Positions 34,301-44,419 of a stretch of 64,000 nucleotides of DNA are shown piece after piece (position 1 is the first letter of the stretch; each line of letters starts with the position of its first letter). This DNA is from Phytophthora quininea. Its lineage: Eukaryota > Oomycota > Peronosporomycetes > Peronosporales > Peronosporaceae. A program made the translations under genes and the position numbers. Under the pieces are notes generated by a model that had not been told where the DNA came from, did not search any database, and saw only the letters and a list, made by a program, of their open reading frames with translations. The DNA is taken from NCBI GenBank assembly GCA_011947345.1, contig JAAVTG010000525.1, forward strand, positions 1 through 64,000. Reading direction: 5' to 3'.

Positions 34301-36685
34301 GCCCACCTCCGTCCACAAGCAAACCGAGGGGCGAGACACCGCGTAGGTCGTCGGATTCACGTCCCAGCGCACAATCAACACGTTGAATGTCCTCAGGATG
34401 AAGTTAGGCGCAAAGCGAGTGAAGAGCAGCAGGATAATGTCATCGGCTCGGTACAAGTACTTGCCGCGATACACAAAGCCCGACAGCAACACTGCTTCAG
34501 CGGTGGGAACGCGCAGATTGCTCTTCTTCACGTGGGAAATATCCTCGCAGTCGTTGAACATGAACCGGAAGTGCTCGCCAATGCAGTAGCACTCGAACGA
34601 CGTCGCGTCGGTGAGGTTCACCACTGACGTCATATGGGTGAGTGCTTTTGTTTTTGTCTTTGGAGGGGTCGGAGAGTGACTTCAAACGCAACCTTCCACG
34701 AGACGAACCACGCCTTAAAATCCTCCACCGGGTGAGGGTCGTGGCGCGTACGGAGAACATACGCGACCGTAGCAGTCGCTCCCCACACGAACATGGCGAA
34801 GGCGGCAATCACAACGGCGATGTTGATATGGAACACAATGCACGTGTCGGTCAGCTTGCAGTATGCGGCACCTTCTGTTGTTGATCGTAGCAAGAATTTG
34901 GCGTTCAGGGTGAAGATGTAGGTGAGACTGGTGTACCGAATCGAGATCAGCATGTTTGCGACGATGGCGGTGACGATGAGAAGGACCATTTCCCATGACA
35001 GTCGAAAGTGGCGATCAAGCTGCTGCTCACCCGTGCGGCTTTTCACGATGTTCACGAAACTATACGAGAAAGCCATGACGCAGAAGGTGAGGTTCCACAC
35101 GCACTCCACCGACATCGTACCAGTGGCGAGAGCCAAATAATAGGTGTCGGATTCGCGATACAAGTGATACGCGATCTGAAGCAAGTACATGGCCTGCATT
35201 CGACCATTTTGGCAACGATACGCCCAAATCTGGCTGAGCAGCACCGATTGCTTTTGGCTCATCACTTGATACATACTCAGCATGCTCATCACGAGAATCT
35301 GCATGATCACAATGCCAGGAAGCACACTCATCTCCACCTTGTCGGCGTATCGCGCTCGTATAGTGTTGTGGCTCATCTTGATATTGGGGTTCGTCTCGGC
35401 GGAAACCCATTCCCACTGCGAGTTGTAGTAGTTGTGCACACAGATACCCTCAGTGCTGCACATCGGGATGTCGTCAGGGGATTGAAGCATCAAACCGTAG
35501 TCGATCCAAAGCGAGCTGATTTCACACTGCTCATCGATGTAAATGCCCGACGTATTCACAAGGTGCACAAAGCAACCACCGTAGTATCCACGAAGCATCG
35601 GCTGGACGACGACATCGGTGGATGTAACATCGCTAACTGGGGCTACCGTTCTCTCGGCTGTGTTAATCACACAGGGAAGTTGTACGGGAACAACCGCAAC
35701 GTCGTGGGGCATTTCTGGTTTGATCAAGTCCCTCCGAGACGAAAGCACGAGTCAGGACTGTGTCGGTATCGTACGCGGCCACCTTACGGCAATCAAACGA
35801 CTCGGGGAAGATCGTAAGATCGGCTGCCAAGATCGACGAGAACTCGTTAATGTGTGGGATGGGCTGGAACATGAACGTCTTGAGCTTTGCTTCAATCGTC
35901 CACCTGGCAGCGCAGCTTCCTGCTGCAGCAGCCGTCACTTCCGCAACCATGTCGTTCGATACAGGAAGACCCAAAACGGCGACAGTTTTCACGATAAGCT
36001 GGGGCGTTGCCGAGATGAACGTAAGGGAGTCATCCCAGTCGGACGTTCCGTCGCCGCAGATAGCACCATTGCTATCCAGCTCAGCAACTAAGGCGATGGC
36101 GTCGGCGGTGAGAGTGGTGTTGTAGCTTTCAAACGTGTTGGTGCGTAGACTTCCATAAGCCGGCTTGCCCATCATCGGGTCCTGTTTGAACTGCACCAAC
36201 TGGAGCACCGATCGCTGGCAGGAGACCGCGCAGTTTGGGCACCCGTATGTAACGTCGGGGTTTAGCTTTTCGTACCCCAAAAGCTCTCACTAGCGGCGCG
36301 GAAGACGTACGGCGACTGCAAGTAGGGCGAGTTGACACAGATTGCCATCAAGATAATTGGGGCGACGAGCACCTTGAACGACATGACCACCATCACGGCA
36401 ATGGCGTCATAACGAGGTCCAGCCTTTTGGTGCTGTCGCGGCGATACGAACTCGAACTCCTTGTCCTCGGGGGCTTGGTGTCCTGAGGCGCGTCCGACGT
36501 GTGGCTGTGCACACTGCGACGGTGCACCTTGTCGGGGTTAGCGTCGCCTCCTCGGCCGAACGAGTGCTGCTCCCCGAGTAGGCCGGGGGCTCTTCATTGG
36601 AGCTGTTGACGACGGCGACGGTGGCGGAGGACTGCTTCTTACGCTTCTCCTTGTTCACCCGCGGGCTCTTGGGCTCGTCCGACAT
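34259..36685 (-). CDS. Large polytopic membrane protein, unknown function
   Basis: From ATG 36685 the protein begins MSDEPKSPRVNKEKRKKQ, a basic, Ser-rich cytoplasmic tail. After a frame change near 36550 comes a membrane segment (AVMVVMSFKVLVAPIILMAI) and a large ectodomain with Cys (YGCPNCAVSCQRS, ICGDGTSDWDD). A second frame change near 35680 leads to a further ectodomain and at least four helices (IVIMQILVMSMLSMYQV, VLLIVTAIVANMLI, AVVIAAFAMFVWGATATVAY). A third near 34640 leads to the C-terminal domain with VLLSGFVYRGKYLYRADD, which resembles the GGYxWxNGKLYY element of families A-F. It may be a distant relative of that family. No enzymatic motif is seen. Confidence 0.6.
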
Positions 36686-37297
36686 ATTGATGCTGCCAAC
36701 CTTGTGCCTCCCTAAAACCGCTCCGAGAGCTTTGACGACTGTTAGAATCTGCCACCGCCGATGGACGCTGGCTATTTTAATCCCAAGAAGAGGTTGCTTG
36801 CCATTTGACCCGCTCAGGAAGCGAAGGTCGCTCAGGAAGCGAGTCCTGCAGGCTGCTTTCCAGCCTGATGCCACATAAATTTAGCTGCCATGGCGGTCTT
36901 CTTGCAGACGAAATGTGACGAAAACAACGGAAATATGACAATAAAGCCTTGCTGTGAAGTAATCCGTCCAAGCACTAGACGTCTTAGGAGTTGGTCTTCT
37001 TCGCAGTTAGCGCTCACTCGCCTCTACCTTCATGCTAATGTCGTGACTCGTGACCAGCAGTTCTCTGGCGGCAAGACACTTGACGCTACTCCTTGGGGCC
37101 AGTGGCGCTGACCAAGAGCTTGGTGATTGGCCCCGTACACACGCCTAGCTCCTCGATGCTTGTGTTCTTCTCGGTGCCATTAGCTCCTACAAATTTGCCC
37201 CAGGTGACACCATCGAAGTGCCGACAGCCGCCCTGAATTCGTAGGGGTCAGAGCAGTTCTCATTTCTCGACTTGCACCACCATCGGCACTCAAAACG
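36686..37297. other. Intergenic, no gene seen
   Basis: The region between the divergent membrane-protein and oxidase-transporter genes. It contains a 13-bp direct repeat GCTCAGGAAGCGA (near 36810 and 36830) and no convincing coding frame. It presumably holds both promoters. Confidence 0.5.
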
Positions 37298-40015
37298 ATG
37301 ATGCACGCGTTGGCACTGGTGGTCTCGCTTGCAAGCGCGCTACGCGTCCACGTCGAGGGTCTAGCCAACTTGAAGACCGACTGGGAAGCCTACACAAGCG
37401 AACTCGTGATCCCCAAGTGATTGATATGACGAACGGCGGCGACATCGAGATGCAGATCGGGCAAGCCCCGCACAACTGGACGGAGGACGGCTCCGTCTCC
37501 GGTGCTATCTATGGCTACGCGTTGACGAACAGCACGCCAACGTTTCCTGGGCCGACAATCAAGGTCGCCAGAGGAGTGCCGATCTCTGTAACATGGTTCA
37601 ACGAGCTTGTAGCTCCACATTTGCTGGACGACTACGTCGAGACTTCGATCGCAATCGCCGAGTCGCATTGCTACCCATACTGTGGCGTCCCCACGGTTGT
37701 TCACGTGCATGGCCTTGAGTCACCAGCGAAGTATGATGGTCTGCCGTTGCGCACAATCTACAAGAACCAGTCGCAGACGTTCGTGTACCAAAACAACCAG
37801 TCTGCATCCACCAAGCTCTACCATGACCACGCCAACGGTCTTACCAGACTAAATTCTTGGGCTGGGTTAATGGGCCTGTACGTCATTGAAGACGCCGAGA
37901 GGGAGAAAGCAGTCAATGTTGATGTCGAGACCGATATCCCTCTCTTGATAGCAGACCGCCTCATCAATGAATCTGGTTCACTCATGTACTCGGACGACAA
38001 TTGCCAGACCGGCATTACGCGGTGGGTTCCCGAGTCGTACGGGTCAGTGAACACTGTGAATGGTGTTATCATACCTTATGTTCAAGTCCCTCCTGCGCAA
38101 GTTCGTCTACGCGTCACCAATGGAGCAAATGCGCGGCATTATAACCTCACCGTTCCATTCGCAGACAAGTGCAAGGTTATCGCCAAGGACTCGGGATTTG
38201 TACAAGTGCCCGAAGACGTACCAACGCATTTGGTAATCTTTCCATTTGAACGAGTCGAGTTGTTTTGCGACTTCTCCAGCGATGAGGATGGCAAAACGTA
38301 CGAGCTCGTTGATGTTCCGACAGTCGCTGTCACGACGAAATACGACGCGCGAGTTATGCAATTTCGTGTGTCGGCTGATCTCAAGACGGAGAGTATGACG
38401 ACACGAACCCTCCCGTCCTCGCTTGTCCAGCGGAAGGATCTCAAGAAGCTGTACCAAGAGCTCGGCGGCAAGGACAGAGCGATCGTGCTTGGTGAGATGG
38501 ATATCTCTACTAATTGTCCGACAAAGAATCTAATTCGCTATCGTGGGATGGAGATCAACTCGACGACGATCAAGAACACGCTGGACTGCACGAAAGGCAA
38601 AGTGGAGAGATGGCATTTTCAAAACCCCACTGATGATCCGCACCCGTTCCACTGGCACGTTGTGAACGCGCAATGCGGTGCAAGTGATGACGAGGTGGAT
38701 ACCAATTCGCTCAAAGATGTGGTGGTTATCCCAAATGCAGGAACGAGCAGAGCTTCGACCACAGTCACGCAAGTGTGCTACGTTGCCTGCACCCCTGAAG
38801 ATTTCCTTATTGAAGGCAGTGACCGCGGCGCAACCGAGTACAACTTCGACACGTCCGAGCCGTATGTTGCTCACTGCCATGTCCTTGAGCACGAAGAAAA
38901 CAATATGATGAGTCTTTTCCAGTTGACGGATGAAGATGACGACGCTCCTTACGACGATGGTACGACCTCCTCCACGAATGAAGTCACCACGTCGGTAATC
39001 TTATCCGCCATGGGTATGAGTGTGCTGGGTGCGATTGCCACCTCACTCTCCATTCTCGTCATATCAGTGGAGAAGCTCATGTTCCTCGGTAACCCTCGAT
39101 CGCTCTCCATTGCGTTTTCACTCTCTGCTGGGGTCATGGTTTTTATTGCCTTTGCTGACTTGTGGATGGAATCAGTCACATACTTCAGAGCTGCCTTTAC
39201 TTCAGGTGGATCGGCCAATCCGGAGGCGTACGAGACCGGTGGGACCTCATCCAGCACGGGAACTTGCGGTAATACCTGTGCAGGCAATGCGTGGCTGGCT
39301 ACGATGGGCGCTTTCATTATCGGAGTGCTTTGCATTCTCCCAGTGGAGTATATTGTTCATATGACCGTGGAAAAGAAGGGAAGCTACTGGGACCAGCAGA
39401 ACAGCAAAGAAGATGAAATTGTGGTTGGTGGCACGACGTCTCCGTGCGTTCTGGAAACTCGTGGCGGGGGCGATCTAAACCTTCTCGAAAGTGCTGCTAA
39501 TCAAGACGAGGACTCCTGACTACTCGCTGCTGCCCAGCAACAAAAGAGCAATATCGACGTGCTGGAATGATGACTGGTATCGCTATCGCTATCCATAATT
39601 TCCCCGAAGGCCTAGCGCTCTTCGTATCGTCTCTTCAGGGTATGGAGACAGGTATCATTCTTTCTGTCGGAATTATCTTACACAACCTGCCCGAGGGGGT
39701 TGCGATTGCTGCACCGGTTTATTATGCCACAGGGAGCAAGCTGCAAGCTTTCAAGTGGACAGCATTAAGTGGGATAGCTCAGCCTCTCGGCGCAGGTGTC
39801 GGGTGGGCTGCTGTCTCGGGCGGTATGAGCTACGGGCTGCAAGCATCACTTTACTCGGTTGTTGCGGGCATGCTCGTCTGTATTGCTGCGAAGGAGCTGC
39901 TGCCTGGTGCGTATCGGTTCGATCCGAAAGGAAGATACTTTGTGGTCTCTTTTTCGCAGGCGTCTCGATTATTGGGTGTAGCATGGTGCTGATCCACTAC
40001 GCAGGTTCTGGCTAG
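37298..40015 (+). CDS. Multicopper oxidase-ZIP transporter fusion
   Basis: The start at ATG 37298 gives a signal peptide (MMHALALVVSLASALRVHV). Next comes a complete CotA/bilirubin-oxidase-type multicopper oxidase with all four copper motifs: VHVHGL (about 37699), YHDHA (about 37819), HPFHWHVV (about 38641) and HCHVLEHEENNMM (about 38872), the last including the T1 Cys and axial Met. From about 38990 the same frame continues into membrane helices 1-3 of a ZIP transporter (GAIATSLSILVISVEKL, SLSAGVMVFIAFADLW). A one-base frame change near 39520 separates helices 4-8, which contain IHNFPEGLALF and LHNLPEGVAIA, the paired metal sites of ZupT-like ZIPs. A final frame change in a TTTTT run (about 39953) gives the end IIGCSMVLIHYAGSG, stop 40015. 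A further C-run deletion near 37415 separates the signal peptide from the oxidase. About 905 residues in all. The substrate (Fe, Cu, Mn or Zn) is inferred only. Confidence 0.82.
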
Positions 40016-40049
40016 GTAGTGTATATCCACAAGATGCATTTCCTTTTGG

Positions 40050-41693
40050 TCAAGTCACTTGTATTTCACTATCATACAGAGTGATACTTTCTTCAGGTCC
40101 TCCCAACGACTCCCCGAACACATTCACGATGCCCACGTGATGCCACTCAGGACAGCGCACCACGTTAGAACCTTCAACTTGCCCAATGACCATTAAGTCA
40201 TCCCGAGGAATGGCCAACCAATACAGTCTGTGGATCACCATAAAGTGACGACCATCCTCCTCCTCCATCACCATCAGCCCGAACGCCATTAACGTCTCGG
40301 GTTTGTAGTAGAGCTTGCCGTTCTCCCACAAGTAGCCGCTCAGCAAAACCATCTTGCATCGTGTCCCCACGGTCGTGTCTACGCAGCACGGCGCCACGAA
40401 CGGAGCAAACGACCCCAGACTGAACCGCACCGTCACAATTGATCCGATCGATCGGATCGACGTGATCACGGCCACGATTCCCAGCACGATGATGCCGTGG
40501 CCCACAAGACTCCACACGTAATAAGAAACGGCTTCGGCTGTCGCTCTTGTGTGTCGGAGGCTCGACTTGTTCAAGCCTGTGAGATAGAATTGCATCGCAA
40601 CTGCACAGGCGGACTCTCCCACCATGGACGTCTCGTAGTTGAAAATCAATCGCTTGACTAGGCACCTCACCTTCTCCGGCATCCAGTTCATCGACTCTAC
40701 CATCTCGAACAGCATCGACAGAACGCCCGACAAATTGTAGCCCAACGAAATGTACTGCACCTTCGCCAACAGCCCGTCCTGAGCAATGAGCATGAACAGA
40801 TCGCCCATCAGACCTTCCACGAGCAGATATACCAGCGCCACGCGATGGTAGTTCCTCGCGCCGTGGGCCGACAGCCTCAAGCTCTCCTGGACGTACACCA
40901 TCGCATCCCGGAATCGCATCGAAACTTTCATCCTGTCGCAACGCCGGCCGTAGCGCTTGCACGAGACGTAGCTCCGACGCAGCAGAAGCGAGCGGTAGGC
41001 GATCCAGATCGCCCCGAAGAGACCGTACCAGTACGACCGCCGATACGTCGTATCACCCGTGTCGTGGGCCAGCCGAGCGCCATTGCTGTCGTAGACGCCG
41101 AGGCCCTCCACAAGCACGTAGCCGGTGTTGTCGTTCGCACAAAATGTGCCGTGGGCTTCTTCGTAGAAGGCGTAGTACCCGATACTGCCGTGGTAGAAGT
41201 AGTAGTTGAGGTAGTAGCTATTGCTCGAGCAGCTCGCCGGTGTCGTTGTGGATGGCGCCGTCAGAGTGGTGCCCAGGATGTAGTTTCCGTGAATGTTGTA
41301 CTGAGGCACGACGAAATGGCAAACCCTGCCCTGCGCCGCGTTGTAGTAGTGCGTGACAATGACGTTCCACCAGGCACCGGCGATGACGAGTCCTTGCATG
41401 GGGCAAAGCGATTCCATGTCCGCTGTGATCCTTGGTGTGGTCGGCGGCACCACCAGGTCTTGGGATATCTTGTGGGGCGTCGCGAATTTCAGGTAGCTCC
41501 TCATCTGGAGCAGCAGGGGCACGACGCCGACGCACCCCCACAAAGCAAGCACTAATATTTGTGCAGTGACAAGTTTTCGACCGGAGTTATCGCCCGGAAT
41601 GCAAGCACCAATATCTGTGCGGTGGCGGGTTTCTTCGGCTTCAACATCTGCGCAATAGACAGAAGCTCGGCTTTTGCGCTTGAAGGACAACAT
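40050..41693 (-). CDS. Oomycete polytopic membrane protein, family member D (intact)
   Basis: An uninterrupted frame of 547 residues from ATG 41693; an upstream in-frame TTG is not needed. It shows the complete family architecture. A short basic N-terminus is followed by a helix (ILVLALWGCVGVVPLLLQ), FATPHKIS, and an ectodomain with YNIHGNYILG and YFYHGSIGYYAFYEE. The helical core reads WYGLFGAIWIAYRSLLLRRS, LVYLLVEGLMGDLFMLIAQ, YISLGYNLSGVLSMLFEM and YYVWSLVGHGIIVLGIV. Then come APCCVDTT and the soluble C-terminal domain with LSGYLWENGKLYY. Its coding core is almost identical to member F 10.9 kb away, while both ends differ. Convergent with the oxidase-ZIP gene, 34 bp apart. Function unknown. 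Confidence 0.85.
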   Translation of the reverse strand: MLSFKRKSRASVYCADVEAEETRHRTDIGACIPGDNSGRKLVTAQILVLALWGCVGVVPLLLQMRSYLKFATPHKISQDLVVPPTTPRITADMESLCPMQGLVIAGAWWNVIVTHYYNAAQGRVCHFVVPQYNIHGNYILGTTLTAPSTTTPASCSSNSYYLNYYFYHGSIGYYAFYEEAHGTFCANDNTGYVLVEGLGVYDSNGARLAHDTGDTTYRRSYWYGLFGAIWIAYRSLLLRRSYVSCKRYGRRCDRMKVSMRFRDAMVYVQESLRLSAHGARNYHRVALVYLLVEGLMGDLFMLIAQDGLLAKVQYISLGYNLSGVLSMLFEMVESMNWMPEKVRCLVKRLIFNYETSMVGESACAVAMQFYLTGLNKSSLRHTRATAEAVSYYVWSLVGHGIIVLGIVAVITSIRSIGSIVTVRFSLGSFAPFVAPCCVDTTVGTRCKMVLLSGYLWENGKLYYKPETLMAFGLMVMEEEDGRHFMVIHRLYWLAIPRDDLMVIGQVEGSNVVRCPEWHHVGIVNVFGESLGGPEESITLYDSEIQVT

Positions 41694-42184
41694 AGGGAGA
41701 GAGTTTACCAATGAAGCAAATGCACAAGTGAGATCAATTAACAGCTGAGCGGACGTTGGTTATCTTGTCTTGGTTGGACGGGCTTCGGGTCCCACATAAA
41801 ACGAAGCGCAAGGACTTCTGGGAGCTGCGACGTCGCAACCGAGACGCGGACCGGTAGTTTTCGCAGTAACGTCGGCGTTATTCACATTTATTTCGGTGTC
41901 GTGGATCTCAAACACAACTTATTTTTAATGGTAAGTCGCGAGCACTTGGATGGAGTGCCGACAACATCAAATTCGAAGGCCCGACTTTGCTATGTAATCG
42001 TGAAATGTGACGGCGACGAATACCATCTTGACATACCGGACCACCAAAATGCCGGTCAAACAATCCGATAGGTTGTGTGCATGGCTTTTCATTTCAGAAC
42101 TCTACACGATGGCCACGAACGGAGCCAACCACGAACATCCCCTCAGGAGTTGTCGTCCAGTGCACTTTCGGATACACAAGCCAC
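41694..42184. other. Intergenic, no gene seen
   Basis: The upstream region of member D. No long conserved frame on either strand; it probably contains the promoter of D. Confidence 0.45.
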
Positions 42185-42416
42185 TCACTCGGTCCCATCT
42201 TCGTCGATGGTTCTCAGTAGACCGAAGGATGTCGGATTTTCTCTGCTGTAGTACAGATAGCCATCTTCCCACTTGTAACCTCCCAGCATGATCATCCTGT
42301 TCCGTACGGCCATGGTATTATCTACGCAGCGCGGTGCTGTTAGCACAGCTAAGTTCCGTAGCACCAGCGCACGTAAATGAATGCCCACATCACGCGCACG
42401 CTGACGATCCAGGTCG

Positions 42417-42434
42417 CGAGACCAAACACGTAGA
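42417..42434. repeat. SINE target-site duplication, left
   Basis: CGAGACCAAACACGTAGA, identical to 42654-42671. Confidence 0.9.
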
Positions 42435-42653
42435 ATTGATTCAGATGCTTAACATTTGCTATTCTGAAATCTGATCTGTAGAATGATGATTGAATTTGAT
42501 TGGGATATTTGAATGCAAAGTTGATCATTTCCTTTCTTCTGGATGTTTTCTGTAGGCCCTCGGCCCGGCAGCCCCCGCAGGGACTCGAACCCCAACCGGA
42601 GGGATGAACTTCGTGAGTTGTATACACAACCCACTGGACCACCAGGAAGCCCT
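42435..42653 (-). mobile_element. tRNA-derived SINE
   Basis: A 219-bp minus-strand insertion. The head (right end) has an A box, TGGTCCAGTGGG (42630-42641 as complement), and a B box, GGTTCGAGTCC (42581-42591 as complement), spaced as in a tRNA. However, the acceptor and other stems do not pair, so it is a SINE head and not a tRNA gene. A non-tRNA body of about 110 bp follows. It is flanked by an exact 18-bp duplication of the host sequence, as expected for LINE-assisted insertion. Confidence 0.85.
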
Positions 42654-42671
42654 CGAGACCAAACACGTAGA
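42654..42671. repeat. SINE target-site duplication, right
   Basis: CGAGACCAAACACGTAGA, identical to 42417-42434. It duplicates the YVFGL codons of the decayed gene. Confidence 0.9.
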
Positions 42672-43425
42672 TATCATGACCAACTAAACTCCACGCATAT
42701 TACGAGACGGCAAGAGCTGCAGGCCGAGAATTCCTTAATCCAGATGGATTGAACCACGTCAAGCTGTGAGTGAGCACGCCAGCGGCGACCAACTCCCCAG
42801 GATAGCAGACTCGTAGCTAAACACGAGCCCCTTGACAAACAGCCGCAACATTTTTGCGAACAATGTGTCCTGAGCGATCACAAGAAACAGGTCACCCATG
42901 ATCCCTTTTAGGAGGAGGAAAAATACCAAGTCGGTCGGGTCGCTCCATGCGCAGAAAGCCTTATGCTTTCCTGGATGTAGACCACGGCAGATCTACGCCG
43001 TAGATTCTCTTCTTGACGGTCACATTTTCCATAGCGAATTCACAAAACGTACCCTTCTAGAGGAGAAGTACCAGGTACACGATCCAGATCGAGCCAAAGA
43101 TCCCATACCACACCGATCGCCGATAACCCAACGCGCCCGTGTCTTTTGCCAAATCGGCTTCATTGCTGTCGTACGTCCCCAGACCAAAAACACGAACGTA
43201 TGTAATACTATCTCGAGCACAGTATGTGCTTTGAGCCTCTTCGTGTAAGGCGTAGTAGCCAATACTTCCGTGGTAAAAGTAGCTTCGATGATGTTCGCCT
43301 GGGCGATTGTGGGGTGGCGCCGCTGCTCCTGCAGATCAGGAGCTATATGAAAGTCGTCACCCCGCACAAGCTGACGGAGGATCCGGTGGCTCCATTCGGT
43401 GCGCGACGGAGAAAGCAAATTTGAC

Positions 43426-43979
43426 CGTGCAATGTCCTGTTGAAGGACTGCTTAGATTGGTGGAACGTTGTGATCGCCCACAACTATCTACTAATCGTAT
43501 CTATCACTAACCGTGGATATTTACTATTTTGTCATGCACCCCCAGTCAGGCTTGATTAGCATTAGTGATACGATAATAAAAAGCAGTGTAATACTAATTT
43601 TCATATCATAGTATTAGACAATTATGATGAATTTTCTATATCTATAAAATTATAGCATTAACTGTTGAATTCAATTTCACCAAAAATAACTACGATAATA
43701 ATTCTGAAATCGCCCATGCGGTTGCCAATGTTGTTTATTCAATCCGACTCGGCGACCATTGTCAACGCTAATTCTACCACATTCATAAGTTTTGTGAACT
43801 AGCGTAAGACGTACGGCCTATTATACTGGGATAGAGAGCAACGAAGTGCTGATAAGCCCAACTCAACAGAGATTACTTAGAGTTCTGTCCGAAAGTCAAA
43901 ACGACGCAATAACTCCCAATCTCGCAGTCTGATGGTAACCGGGATAGTCAAAACTACAAGCGATTGCAAAAGCCCTGAG
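43426..43979. other. AT-rich intergenic DNA, possible MITE left half
   Basis: No gene. The inverted repeat GGCTTGATTAG at 43549-43559 matches, in reverse complement, 50337-50347 on the far side of the Copia insertion. Confidence 0.4.
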
Positions 43980-43984
43980 GACAT

Positions 43985-44288
43985 TGAGGAGAGGCGGAGG
44001 AAGCTTGGCTTCGCGTAGTCACAGGCATGTAGAAGTAGGAGACGAGTTTGCGGGGAACGTCCGCAGCGTTGGGGGTGGAGGGCGATGTACGCACTGGACA
44101 GACAAGTCTGAAGTGAGTACTCGCCAGCAGGGAGTACTGCAGGCCTCCACCCCTTTGGCACAATGTGTATTCAAACAGATAGCGACATACTGATAGGATC
44201 CCAGATACGACCTCGTGTCGTACCATGCATTCCGATTCTTACAGCACACTGGCACGACCACCTCCGCGGTGATTCTGCCTATCTCACA
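43985..44288 (-). repeat. Copia 3' LTR
   Basis: 304 bp with TG...CA ends. It differs from the 5' LTR at one base (GATT versus GAGT near the right end, about position 44273). Confidence 0.95.
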
Positions 44289-44297
44289 CTCCCACTC
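44289..44297 (-). other. Copia polypurine tract
   Basis: The minus strand reads GAGTGGGAG directly before the 3' LTR TG. This is the expected position for plus-strand priming. Confidence 0.6.
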
Positions 44298-44419
44298 GAG
44301 CGTGGTGCCCTCAGCTACCACGATCGCAATAATCATAGCAAGCCTTGGGCTAGTTGCACGTCTGCATCGAGCAGCCCCAAAGGACGCGAGCTCCGGTTGC
44401 AATGGTTACAGGTTGAAGA

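Larger units (their letters stand above)
42185..43425 (-). pseudogene. Family member E, decayed and SINE-interrupted
   Basis: A remnant of the same membrane-protein family. Minus-strand pieces match FVTPHKLTEDP-like, YFYHGSIGYYALHEEA, VFGLGTYDSNEADLAKDTG, RRSVWYGIFGSIWIVY, YAWSLVGHDIYVFGL and, at the C-terminus, LGGYKWEDGYLYY. They are spread over several frames with stops and deletions; the equivalent of the central helices is largely missing. A SINE at 42435-42653 splits the YVFGL codons and duplicates them. It lies between the nearly identical copies D and F. Confidence 0.8.

Noticed and set aside
42560..42650. A minus-strand tRNA gene
   Set aside because: A and B boxes are present, but the acceptor stem and other arms do not pair, and the unit sits inside an insertion with an 18-bp target duplication. 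It is a SINE head.
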